Shown here: in pieces, positions 16,708-26,100 of the stretch
Numbering within the stretch: position 1 is the first letter of the stretch
How the letters are laid out: every line of letters begins with the position of its first letter
Assembly (NCBI RefSeq): GCF_000282315.2
Contig: NZ_AKJN02000004.1
Location: 1 to 52,206, forward strand
Length of the DNA: 52,206 bases
DNA from: Pseudomonas sp. GM41(2012)
Lineage (GTDB): Bacteria > Pseudomonadota > Gammaproteobacteria > Pseudomonadales > Pseudomonadaceae
Direction of reading: 5' to 3'
Program-made: the position numbers and the translations under genes
The notes under the pieces: generated by a model
Told to the model about the DNA's origin: nothing
Seen by the model: the letters and a program-made list of their open reading frames with translations, nothing else
Databases searched by the model: none

Positions 16708-16725
16708 GAGAGTTTCTCCGACAAA

Positions 16726-17622
16726 TCAGAAAGGCGCGTCGCCCTGGATGGTGGTGCGATACAACTTGCGGCGCAGGTAGCTCGGGCATCCGGCGGCGAG
16801 ATGAATCAGCGAACGGTTGTCCCAGAACACCAGGTCGTGGGCCTGCCATTGATGGCGGTAGATGTTTTGCGGCAGCACGCTGTGGGCGTAGAGCTCATCG
16901 AGCAGTTGCTTGCTCTCGTCTTCCGGCAGGCCAACGATGCGGGTGGTGAAACCCTCACTGACGAACAACGCCTTGCGGCCGTTTTCCGGGTGAGTCCGAA
17001 CGATCGGGTGGACGACTTCTGCAACCTGAGCGAGCTGCTCGGGGGTCAGCGTCGGGCGCCAGTTGCCTTCGAATTTGGTTTCGCTGTACCGCGCCGTGTA
17101 GGAGTGCGCGGCCGAGCGGCCTTCGACGGCTTTGCGCAGCGCTTCGGGCAGGCTGTCCCAGGCTTTGTGCATGTCTGCGAAGAGCGTGTCGCCACCCTCG
17201 GACGGCAGCTCCTGGGCGTGCAGCATCGAACCCAGGCTTGGCAGCTCTTTATAGGAAAGGTCGGAATGCCAGAACTTGCCGGCGTCGCCGAGGCCGATGG
17301 ACTGGCCGTTTTCGATGATGTTGGAAACGATGAGAATTTCCGGATGCCCGGCCAGCAGGAATTGCTTGAGCACGTGGATCTGCAACACGCCAAAGCGGCG
17401 GCTGAAGGCAATGTGTTGCTCGGGAGTAATGCGCTGGTCGCGGAACACCACGACGTGATGATCCAGGTGCGCGCGGTGGATGCGGGCGAAGTCCTGATCA
17501 TTGATCGGGCGGGACAGGTCGAGGCCGATGATTTCGGCACCGACGGCGCCACTGAACGGGCGGATGTCGAAGGTTTGCGGCGCGATGTTCGCGACGCTTG
17601 GGGAAGCCGTTGCTGCAGACAT
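16726..17622 (-). CDS. TauD/TfdA-family Fe(II)/2-oxoglutarate-dependent dioxygenase
   Basis: A cytoplasmic 298-residue enzyme. The iron-binding triad is visible as FWHSDLSY (His119, Asp121) and WDNRSLIHLAAG (His274); an arginine that would bind 2-oxoglutarate follows in LYRTTIQG (Arg289). The family hydroxylates the carbon next to sulfonate or sulfate, or similar acids, releasing sulfite or sulfate. It heads an operon with a sulfonate-type ABC importer, so desulfonation or sulfate-ester cleavage under sulfur limitation is the likely role. It does not closely resemble AtsK as I remember it, so the substrate may differ. GGGAG lies 7 nt before the ATG. An AT-rich upstream region fits control by CysB/Cbl-like regulators. 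Confidence 0.88.
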   Translation of the reverse strand: MSAATASPSVANIAPQTFDIRPFSGAVGAEIIGLDLSRPINDQDFARIHRAHLDHHVVVFRDQRITPEQHIAFSRRFGVLQIHVLKQFLLAGHPEILIVSNIIENGQSIGLGDAGKFWHSDLSYKELPSLGSMLHAQELPSEGGDTLFADMHKAWDSLPEALRKAVEGRSAAHSYTARYSETKFEGNWRPTLTPEQLAQVAEVVHPIVRTHPENGRKALFVSEGFTTRIVGLPEDESKQLLDELYAHSVLPQNIYRHQWQAHDLVFWDNRSLIHLAAGCPSYLRRKLYRTTIQGDAPF

Positions 17623-17739
17623 AAATCACTCCCACGCACGGCACGCTCAAGGGCGCGCGCGTCGATCAAGAAACTCACGGAGGTCCCGTGTTGGTTCGTG
17701 TCGTGCGGCGCGCCGATTGGTCGGCAGGTACGCAGGAGA

Positions 17740-17800
17740 ATGACTTTATAGATATAAGAACTGAAATTTAAATACCGTTAGCGAATAACGATATGGCTTT
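17740..17800 (-). promoter_or_regulatory. AT-rich promoter region of the sulfur operon, CysB-like
   Basis: On the minus strand, about 120-180 nt before the TauD-family start, lies ATATCGTTATTCGCTAACGG with the inverted pair CGTTA-TAACG. AT-rich TATTTAAATTTC and TTATATCTATAAAG follow. This layout resembles sulfonate-operon promoters of Pseudomonas controlled by CysB-type LysR regulators. The match is by eye only. Confidence 0.45.
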
Positions 17801-17826
17801 TGAGTTGCAGTGATTTTGCTGCCGCC

Positions 17827-17902
17827 ATCGCGAGCAAGCTCGGCTCCTACAGGAGATCGCGTGGTCGACAAAATCCCTGTAGGAGCCGAGCTTGCTCGCG
17901 AT
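17827..17902. repeat. Pair of inverted REP elements, second subtype
   Basis: ATCGCGAGCAAGCTCGGCTC (17827-17846) faces TGTAGGAGCCGAGCTTGCTC (17878-17897). The TAGGAGCCGAGCTTGCTCGCG form differs from the GTGGGAGCGAGCCTGCTCGCG form at 7.6 and 13.8 kb. It fills most of the gap between lapC and the sulfur operon promoter. Confidence 0.85.
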
Positions 17903-17926
17903 GAGGCCATCAGCCCCAGCCGAGAA

Positions 17927-19294
17927 CTACCGCTCGTGCAAAGCTTCGGCGCGGGCGCGAATAATCGGCTTGAGCAGGTAGCTGAGAATGGTCTTCTTGC
18001 CCGTGATGATATCCACCGAAGCCACCATCCCCGGGATGATCAGCAACGGCTTTTCATCCGTCCCCAGGTGACTGCGATCAGTGCGCAGCTTGATGATGTA
18101 GTAGGTGGTTTTCTTGTCTTCATCGGTAATGGTGTCAGCACCGATCTGCTCAAGCTTGGCCTTCAGCCCACCATAAATGGTGTAGTCATACGCCGTGAAC
18201 TTCACCGTCGCTTCCTGCCCCGGATGCAGGAAGGCGATGTCTTGCGGGCGAATTTTCGCTTCCACCAGCAAGGTGTCGTCCAGCGGCACGATTTCCACCA
18301 GATCGCTGCCCGGCTGGATCACACCGCCAATGGTGTTCACCAGCAATTTGTTGACGATACCGCGCACCGGCGAGGTGACCAGCGTCCGGCTGACCCGGTC
18401 TTCCAGCGCCTTGCCGGTGGCCTGGGCCTTGTTCAGATCAGTGCGCGCTTCATTGAGTTGAGTCAGTGCTTCGCTGCGGAATTTGCCACGAGTCTCGTCG
18501 ATCTTGCGCTGCACTTCCTTGATCGCCGATTGGGCGCGAGGAATGGCCAGGGTGGTCGCGTCCAGTTGCCCGCGGGTTTCAACCTCGGCGCGCTTGAGTC
18601 GCAGCACTTCAACCGGCGATACCGCACCCTGGGCCACCAACGGCTCGGACATGTTGATTTCCTGACGCTGCAACGCAAGACCGCTACGGTACTGCGACTG
18701 TTTGGAGCTGAACTCGCGCAGCTCTTGCTGACGCTGGATCAACTGCTCCTCCAAACCGCCAATTTCATCGTGCAACTGCTGACGGCGACTGATGTACAAC
18801 GACTCTTCGCTGGCGGCCTGACCGGGCACGGCCTTGAGCACGTCAGCCGGGAAATTCAGCGGACGGTCGTCGACTTCCGCGCTCAAGCGTTCGACTCGCA
18901 GCAGCATCGACAGTCGATCGGCCTCGGTTTCGCCGACGTTGGAGGCGAATCGCGTGTCGTCCAGACGAATCAGTGGCGCGCCGGCTTCGACGATCTGCCC
19001 TTCGGTCACGAACAACTCGGAGACGATACCACCCTCAAGGTTCTGGATTTTCTGGATCTTGGACGAGGGAATCGCCTTGCCGTCGCCCTTGGTGACTTCG
19101 TCGATCACGGCGAAGTTGGCCCAGAGCATCAGGAACACGAAGAAGCCGATGATCGCCCAGATGGTCAGCCGCACCACACGCGGGGCGTCTTCGATCAGCG
19201 CTTTGTTGACCTCAGGAAGTGGCTGGCCATGCAGCGAATCGGAGCCTTTGAAATAACGGCCGATCGAATTCTTGAAACCCGACTTAAGCAACAC
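17927..19294 (-). CDS. lapC: LapC, type I secretion membrane-fusion protein
   Basis: A HlyD-family adaptor of 455 residues that links the LapB ABC exporter to the LapE outer-membrane channel for LapA export. It has a short cytoplasmic start, one transmembrane helix (about 45-62, IWAIIGFFVFLMLWANFAVI), the half-lipoyl motif KIQNLEGGIVSELFVTEGQI, a long coiled-coil hairpin (about 145-275), the second half-lipoyl VTSPVRGIVNKLLVNTIGGV, and a beta-barrel end typical of the HlyD secretion family. The start is GTG with GGGG about 8 nt upstream, overlapping lapB by 11 nt, so translation is coupled. It is the last gene of lapEBC; REPs follow. Identity rests on family motifs plus locus order. Confidence 0.93.
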   Translation of the reverse strand: MLLKSGFKNSIGRYFKGSDSLHGQPLPEVNKALIEDAPRVVRLTIWAIIGFFVFLMLWANFAVIDEVTKGDGKAIPSSKIQKIQNLEGGIVSELFVTEGQIVEAGAPLIRLDDTRFASNVGETEADRLSMLLRVERLSAEVDDRPLNFPADVLKAVPGQAASEESLYISRRQQLHDEIGGLEEQLIQRQQELREFSSKQSQYRSGLALQRQEINMSEPLVAQGAVSPVEVLRLKRAEVETRGQLDATTLAIPRAQSAIKEVQRKIDETRGKFRSEALTQLNEARTDLNKAQATGKALEDRVSRTLVTSPVRGIVNKLLVNTIGGVIQPGSDLVEIVPLDDTLLVEAKIRPQDIAFLHPGQEATVKFTAYDYTIYGGLKAKLEQIGADTITDEDKKTTYYIIKLRTDRSHLGTDEKPLLIIPGMVASVDIITGKKTILSYLLKPIIRARAEALHER

Positions 19295-21440
19295 TGATCT
19301 GCCCCTTCTTCAACGCTTCCATCACCGCGGCTTTCGGGCCGTCGGCGAGTATCTGCCCGCGGTCGATGACGATCAGACGATCCACCAGCGACAACAGCGA
19401 AGCCCGGTGCGTCACCAGCACCACGGTTTTGTTTTCAACCACCGCCGCGAGGCGTTGCTTGAGGCGTTCTTCGCCGGTGTTGTCCATGGCGCTGGTCGGT
19501 TCGTCGAGCAGCAGGATCGGCGGGTTGAGCAGCAACGCACGGGCCAGGGCAACGTTCTGGCGCTGACCGCCAGACAGGTTCTGCCCGCGCTCGCCGACTT
19601 GCAGCTCATAACCCTGTGGGTGCAGGCGGGCGAATTCGTGGACGCCGGCCAGTTCGGCCGCTTGCAGCACCATTTCGTCTTCGACATAGCGCGCGCCCGA
19701 CACCAGGTTGTCGCGCAAGGTCCCGGCCAGCAGCTGGATGTCCTGGGCCACGTAACCAATGTTGTGGCGCAATTCGCTGACATCGATCTGACGGATATCG
19801 ACGCCATCCACCAACAGCGCGCCATCGTCCGGCTGGTAGAGGCCTACGAGCAGTTTGGCCAGAGAGCTTTTCCCCGAGCCGCTGCGACCGATGATGCCGA
19901 TCTTCTCGCCAGGCTTGATGATCAGGTTGATGTTCTTCAGCGCTGCGTTCTGTTGGTTCGGGTAGGTGAAGTTCATCTGCCGGCATTCGATGGCGCCTTG
20001 CAGCACATTGCGGCTCAGTGGGCGTTCATCGAAGTTGCGCTCTTGCGGCAGCTCCATCATCTGATCGACCGAGGTCATGGTCACTCGCGCTTGCTGGTAA
20101 CGCGTCAGCAGGCCAGACAGCGAGGCCAGCGGGCTGAGTGCGCGGCCACTGAGCATGTAGCAGGCGATCAAACCGCCCATGCTCAGGTGACCGTCGATGA
20201 TCTGGTACACGCCGAAGACGATCATGATCACCCCGGCCAGTTGCTGGATCAGCAAGGTGATGTTCATCGCCAGACCGGAGAGCATTTTCACCCGCAACTC
20301 GAGGCGGCTGAGGGTGCCGATGGTCTGCTCCCACTGATATTGGCGTTCGCTTTCGGCGTTGTTGACCTTCACTGCATCAAGGCCGGCGAGGGTTTCGATC
20401 AGGCTCGACTGCCGCTCGGCGCCCAGGGCCATGGTTCGCTCCATGGTCGCCACCAGCGGCTTCTGCAGCGCATAACCGATCAGCAGGGCAATAGGGAACG
20501 CCAGCACCGGAATCCACACCAGATGCCCGCCGAGAATCGCGATGACCATGAAGATCAGCAGCGTAAACGGCAGGTCGATCAGGCTGGTGAGGGTCAGCGA
20601 GGCGAGGAAGTCGCGCAGGCTCTGAAACTCATGGATGTTCTGGGCGAAGCTGCCGACCCGCGCCGGGCGGTACTTCATGGCCATGCCGACGATGCGCTCG
20701 AACAACGTGGCCGAGATGATCAGGTCGGTTTTCTTCCCGGCCAGGTCCAGGCACAGACTGCGCAGGCTCTTGAGGATCAGGTCGAACAGATAAGCCCCGG
20801 TGATGCCGATGGCCAACACCCACAGGGTCGATTCGGCCTGGTTCGGTACGACGCGGTCGTAGACGTTCATCACGAACAGCGGCGCGGCCATGGCAATGAT
20901 GTTGATCAGGAAACTGGCGGCGATGGCGTCGGCGTACAGCCAGCGCGAACGTTTGAGGGTGTCGCGGAACCACGAGCGCGCGCGCGGGATCAGCGTGCCG
21001 TGATTGACGTCGAATTTGTGCTGGGGTTGAGCGAAGAACACTTTGCCGATGTAGTCATCGGCCAGCAGTTCGCGGCTGACAACACTTTCGCCGCCGTCGC
21101 TTTCGCTGAGCAGCAGGCGCGCCTGGTCGTCACCGTGCCAACCGAGCAGGACGGCACTGCGACCATCCTTGAGCAGCAACAGCGCCGGCATGGCAATCGC
21201 CGGGATCTGCTCCAGTTTGCGCACCAGCACCCGACCTTGCAGGCCGGCGCGAGCGGCCGCGCGGGGCAGCAGCTCAACAGTCAGACGCTGCTTGGGCAAC
21301 GGCAGGCCGGTGGTCAACATCGCGGCGCTGGCGGGTTTCTGATGCAGGGTGCAAAGAGCCAGCAAGCCGTCCAGTAGCGGATCGTCGTGCAGCGCGCGTG
21401 GATCATGAATGAGTTGAACTCGACTGACTTCTGATTCCAC
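19284..21440 (-). CDS. lapB: LapB, type I secretion ABC transporter
   Basis: The product has 718 residues from the GTG at 21440, the start matching LapB proteins as I know them (M/V-ESEVSRVQL). An open frame begins 16 codons earlier at a TTG that overlaps the lapE stop. Domains: an N-terminal C39-like domain (about 1-130) without the catalytic cysteine, so it should bind rather than cleave substrate; an ABC membrane domain with about six helices (about 150-430); and an ATPase with Walker A GRSGSGKSS, signature LSGGQRQNVALARAL, Walker B ILLLDEPTSAMD and switch His in LVTHRASL. It exports LapA in one step through LapC and LapE. It lies between lapE and lapC in a compact operon. Confidence 0.94.
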   Translation of the reverse strand: MESEVSRVQLIHDPRALHDDPLLDGLLALCTLHQKPASAAMLTTGLPLPKQRLTVELLPRAAARAGLQGRVLVRKLEQIPAIAMPALLLLKDGRSAVLLGWHGDDQARLLLSESDGGESVVSRELLADDYIGKVFFAQPQHKFDVNHGTLIPRARSWFRDTLKRSRWLYADAIAASFLINIIAMAAPLFVMNVYDRVVPNQAESTLWVLAIGITGAYLFDLILKSLRSLCLDLAGKKTDLIISATLFERIVGMAMKYRPARVGSFAQNIHEFQSLRDFLASLTLTSLIDLPFTLLIFMVIAILGGHLVWIPVLAFPIALLIGYALQKPLVATMERTMALGAERQSSLIETLAGLDAVKVNNAESERQYQWEQTIGTLSRLELRVKMLSGLAMNITLLIQQLAGVIMIVFGVYQIIDGHLSMGGLIACYMLSGRALSPLASLSGLLTRYQQARVTMTSVDQMMELPQERNFDERPLSRNVLQGAIECRQMNFTYPNQQNAALKNINLIIKPGEKIGIIGRSGSGKSSLAKLLVGLYQPDDGALLVDGVDIRQIDVSELRHNIGYVAQDIQLLAGTLRDNLVSGARYVEDEMVLQAAELAGVHEFARLHPQGYELQVGERGQNLSGGQRQNVALARALLLNPPILLLDEPTSAMDNTGEERLKQRLAAVVENKTVVLVTHRASLLSLVDRLIVIDRGQILADGPKAAVMEALKKGQISVA

Positions 21441-21484
21441 GCTCGGCACACTCTTGGCTAACAATTGAACAATGAAGGTTCTAC

Positions 21485-22837
21485 TCAATTCATACCGGGC
21501 AATTGAACCTTAGGCTTCACGTCGTTTTGCACAACGGATGCCATCGGTGCGACCACTCCCTGGCTCTTGAGCAACTCGCCCATGGTCGCCTTGATTCGGT
21601 ACTGAGTAAATAACTGAATGTTCTTGATCTCCGCCAGGCGACGAGAAGCCGAGAACAGTTCGTTTTCACTGTCCAGCAGGTCGAGCAAGGTGCGCTCGCC
21701 GAGACTGAACTGCTTCTGATAGGCGGTGCGTACGCGGGTGCTGTGATCGACATATTGCTGGGCGATCGGCACTTGGGCATTGGCATTGTTCAAGGCATTC
21801 CAGGCCAGGCCCAGCTCTTCGTTCAATACGCGCAAGGCGTTGTTGCGAATATCCAGTGCCTGGTTGGACAGGTAGGACTTGGATTCCAGATCAGCCTTGT
21901 TGCTGCCACCGGCATACAGATTGAAGCGCATGCGCAACATGGCCTGCCATTCATTGCTGTGACCGTTCTGGCCGTCGATATCGTTATCGACGGTGCGACC
22001 CAACTCGGCGTCGAAGCGCGGGTAGAAGGTCGACTTGGCCGCTGCGTACTGTTTCTCGGCAGCGACGATGTCGGATTCGGCGGAACGCAGGATCGGGCTG
22101 TTTTCCAGCATCTGCGCCCGGGCTTCATTCAGGTTGGCCGGCAACAGCGCCATGAAATCGGAAGGACGCTCCAACTGATCGGGCATCTGGCCGACGGCGC
22201 TGAGGAAGTTGGTCTCGGCGTCAGCCAGGTTGGTCTGTTCAGTGATCAGGTTGTTGCGGGCCTGGGCCATGCGCGCTTCGGCCTGATCAAGGTCGGCGCC
22301 GCTGCCCACGCCACGCTGGGTGCGCAGTTTGATCTGGTCGAAAGTCCGTTCGTGGTTCTTCAGGTTGTCGGTCGCCAGGCGCACGAACTCACGGCGGGTC
22401 AGCACGTCGAGATACACCTGGGCGACGGTGAGCGCGGTGCGTTCGGAGGTGCCCAGCAACGAGTAGGCGCGTGAATTAACGGTGGCTTGTTGACGCCCCA
22501 CTTCACTCGACGTCGCAAAACCGTCAAACACCATTTGCGACAACCGCACGCTCGACTCGCTGCGATTCAGGGTTTCCCAGTGATTGTTGTTGGCGGCGGC
22601 ACGCGTGGTGACGTTGTCAGTGCCTTCGCGACCATAACCGCCCAGCAGATCGACCCGTGGGAGGTATCCCCCTTTTGCTGCCTTTAACTGATAATCCGCG
22701 GCCAATCGACTGTTAACCCCTGCCTGGATCTCCGGATGGACATCCAGTGCCTGTTGCATGGCTTCTGGAAGGGACTGCGCCTGAACAAAACTGGCGGCAA
22801 GGGCGAAGGGTAAAGCCTTGAGCAGGTGCAAACGCAT
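21485..22837 (-). CDS. lapE: LapE, TolC-family outer-membrane channel
   Basis: This 450-residue protein has a signal peptide (about 1-20, ALAASFVQA) followed directly by SLPEAMQQALDVHPEIQAG, the typical TolC start. Two structural repeats with long helices follow; the second ends LGERTLLDLLDSENELFSASRRLAEIKN, a well-conserved signature of the type I TolC group. It forms the outer-membrane pore of the LapA exporter; LapA is known to stay lodged in this pore through its N-terminal module. First gene of lapEBC, divergent from lapA across a 356-bp spacer. It is the only intact TolC-type gene in the window, so the adaptor/M50 module to the left could also use it (speculative). Confidence 0.93.
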   Translation of the reverse strand: MRLHLLKALPFALAASFVQAQSLPEAMQQALDVHPEIQAGVNSRLAADYQLKAAKGGYLPRVDLLGGYGREGTDNVTTRAAANNNHWETLNRSESSVRLSQMVFDGFATSSEVGRQQATVNSRAYSLLGTSERTALTVAQVYLDVLTRREFVRLATDNLKNHERTFDQIKLRTQRGVGSGADLDQAEARMAQARNNLITEQTNLADAETNFLSAVGQMPDQLERPSDFMALLPANLNEARAQMLENSPILRSAESDIVAAEKQYAAAKSTFYPRFDAELGRTVDNDIDGQNGHSNEWQAMLRMRFNLYAGGSNKADLESKSYLSNQALDIRNNALRVLNEELGLAWNALNNANAQVPIAQQYVDHSTRVRTAYQKQFSLGERTLLDLLDSENELFSASRRLAEIKNIQLFTQYRIKATMGELLKSQGVVAPMASVVQNDVKPKVQLPGMN

Positions 22838-23193
22838 GGTTGGAGTTTCCAGGATTTACTTGTCTTGAATCACTGCAGAACGTGCCGCTGCATCGGATGA
22901 TGACATCCGGAATGACCGTATGTCGGAAAGTTGTATTTTGGAACTGGATCAAACTCTCTGGCACGGGCCAGCACTTAAATATCAATGTGACATTACGGAT
23001 GCGAGTGTTTAGGATGGCATGCAGAAGGTCAATAGTTTGGCATAAAGTTTATAGCGAAAAAATATAGCCAATTTATTGACGAATGACCGCGTCAAAGTTG
23101 TGCCTAATATCTTGAAAGAACGTCCAGACTGTTTGGCAAACACGCCGCCAGGTACATGGAAGTCAACTGAATGCGACACCCGGAGAGTCTTCA
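22838..23193. promoter_or_regulatory. Divergent lapE / lapA control region
   Basis: A 356-bp gene-free stretch, AT-rich at about 22920-23080. It must carry promoters in both directions. A CGGATG-CATCCG hairpin lies at 22894-22909. AT-rich TTTATAGCG and CCTAATATC blocks lie toward lapA but no box pair is convincing. The lapA Shine-Dalgarno CGGAGAG ends 6-7 nt before its ATG. In Pseudomonas this region is known to be targeted by biofilm regulators such as FleQ; I could not pick out their sites. Confidence 0.6.
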
Positions 23194-26100
23194 ATGAGCA
23201 GTGTTGTGGCCATCGTCAAAAGCATTGTCGGTCAGGTTTTCGCTGTGTCCCCAGAGGGCATTCGCCGCGTACTCGTTGAAGGCGATCGGTTGTTTGTCGG
23301 CGATCAGGTAGACACCGGCGCGGCGGGCGCCGTTACGCTTGAACTGGCTGACGGCCGGACCCTGGACCTGGGCCGCGACACTCAGTGGAGCGGCAGCGAT
23401 CCGGACTCCAGCGCTGACCTGGCACAAGCCACTGCACAAGCCGCGCCATCGGTTGAAGAACTGCAGCAAGCCATCGTTGCCGGCGCCGACCCGACCACAG
23501 ACCTTGAAGCCACCGCAGCCGGCCCGACAGCTGCCGGCACAGGCGGCGCGGCAGGTGGCGGCCATAGCTTCGTGATGCTGGATGCAACCGCTGGCCGGGT
23601 CGACCCGACCATTGGTTTCCCGACCGCGGGCATCGGCACTGCCGCGTTGGCAGCACAGAACACCATCGGCGGCCAGACCGCCGATACCAGCGCCAACGTG
23701 CAGCGCGAATCGAACCTGACCTTGAGCGCCACGCCGACCATCACCGAGGCCGGTGGCGTACTGGTTTACACCGCCACGTTGACCCAGGCTCCGCTGACCG
23801 ACCTGACCATTACCCTGTCCAATGGCTCGGTGATCGTGATTGCAGCAGGCCAGACCACCGGCACCGTCAGCGTTCCGCTTGCTCCGAACGATTCTGTTTA
23901 TAACGACCCGACCCAGATCAACGTGACCGTCACCGGCACCACGGGCGGCAGCGGCATCATCGTCACCCCGCCGACAACCCCGGCCGTGACCCAGGTCACC
24001 GACACCGTCGATACCACCACGGTCACCTTGACTGCCGGCGCCAACGTTACCGAAGGCGGCCAGATCACCTACACCGCGACATTGACCAACCCGGCGCAGA
24101 CACCGGTCACCATCACGCTGTCCAACGGCTCGATCATCACCATCGATGCCGGCAACACGACCGGCAGCGTGAACGTGCCGACACCGGCCAACGATGTCTA
24201 TAACAACGGCAGCACGGTCACCACCACCATTACCGGCGCTACCGGCGGCAATTTTGAGAACCTGGTGCCTAACCCGGCCCCGGCCGTGACCACCATCACC
24301 GACTCCCCGAACACCACCACCGTCACCCTGACGGCAGGTTCGACGGTCACCGAAGGCGGCCAGATCACTTACACCGCAACCCTGACCAACCCGGCTCAAA
24401 CACCGGTCACTGTCACTCTGTCCAACGGCTCGACCATCACCATCGAAGCCGGCAAAACCACAGGCAGCGTGAACGTCGACACCCCGGTCAATGATGTTTA
24501 TCAGAACGGCAGTACCGTCAGCACCACGATCACTGGCGCTACCGGTGGTAACTTCGAGAACCTGGTACCGAGCACCACGCCGGCGATTACCACCATTACC
24601 GACTCGGTCGACAACACCGGCCTGAGTCTCACCGCCACCGGTACCGTCGTCGAAGGCGGCCAGATCACCTACACCGCCACCCTGACCAACCCGGCCGGCA
24701 CGCCGATGACCGTGACCTTGAGCAATGGCTCGGTCATCACCATCGAAGCGGGCAAGACCACCGGCAGCGTGACCGTCGATACTGCAGCCAATGACGTCTA
24801 CAACAACGGCAGCACTGTCAGCACCACCATCACCGGGACCACCGGTGGCAATTTCGAGCAGCTGACCCCAAGCACCGAGCCAGCGCTGACCACCATCACC
24901 GATTCGAAAGACAACACCGGCCTGAGCCTCACCGCCACCGGTACCGTCGTCGAAGGCGGCCAGATCACCTACACCGCCACCCTGACCAATACGGCCGGTA
25001 CGCCAGTGACCGTCACCTTGAGCAATGGCTCGGTCATCACCATCGAAGCGGGCAAGACCACCGGCAGCGTGACCGTCGATACGGCGGCCAACGACGTCTA
25101 CAACAACGGCAGCACTGTCAGCACCACCATCACCGGGACCACCGGTGGCAATTTCGAGCAGCTGACCCCAAGCACCGAGCCGGCGCTGACCACCATCACC
25201 GATTCCAAGGATGACACCGGCCTGAGCCTCTCGGCGTCCCCCGAAGTGGCCGAGGGCGGTCAGATTCTGTACACCGCGACCCTGACCAACGCGGCCGGCA
25301 CGCCCGTGACCGTCACCTTGAGCAACGGCGCGGTGATCACCATCGCGGCCGGCGCGACCACTGGCAGCGTGAGCGTCCCGGCACCGGACGATGATGTTTA
25401 TAAAGATGCCGGCAAAGTTGAAGTCACCATTAAGGAAGCCAACGGCGGCAACTTCGAAAACCTGGTTACCAGCCCAGCGGCCGCGGTCACTGAAGTGACT
25501 GACACGATCAATACGTCGACAGTCAGCCTGACGGCCAACGGCACTGTGGTCGAAGGCGGCACCGTGGTTTACACCGCCTCCGTCACCGCGCCAGTGACCG
25601 GTTCTCCAGTGGTGGTGACCTTGTCCAACGGTCAAACCATCACCATTCCGGTCGGTTCGAGCAGCGCCAGCGTGAACTTCACCGCACCGAACGATGCCTT
25701 GGCGGGCGGCGGTTCGCTGAGCGTCAAGATTGATGATGCGAAGGGCGGTAACTACGAGAAACTGGACGTGGACGGCAAGTCGGCTGACACCTCGGTTTCT
25801 GATAAAGCTGACACCACGACTATCAGCCTGAGCGCGACTGATTCGGTTGCTGAAGGCGGCTCGATTGTTTACACCGCGAACCTGACCAACGCTGCCGGCA
25901 CGCCAGTGACCGTCACCTTGAGCAACGGCGCGGTGATCACCATCGCCGCCGACGCCACCAGCGGTTCCGTGACCGTCAAGGCACCGGTCGACGACGTCTA
26001 CAAAGATGCCGGCAAAGTCGAAGCCACCATCAAGGACGCCACCGGCGGCAACTTCGAAAACCTGGTCACCAGCCCGACCCCGGCCGTGACCAACGTAGCG

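Noticed and set aside
22955..22985. Sigma-54 promoter (TGGCACG near 22960) between lapE and lapA
   Set aside because: The spacing from GG to GC is 9 instead of 10 nt and the -12 element is poor.
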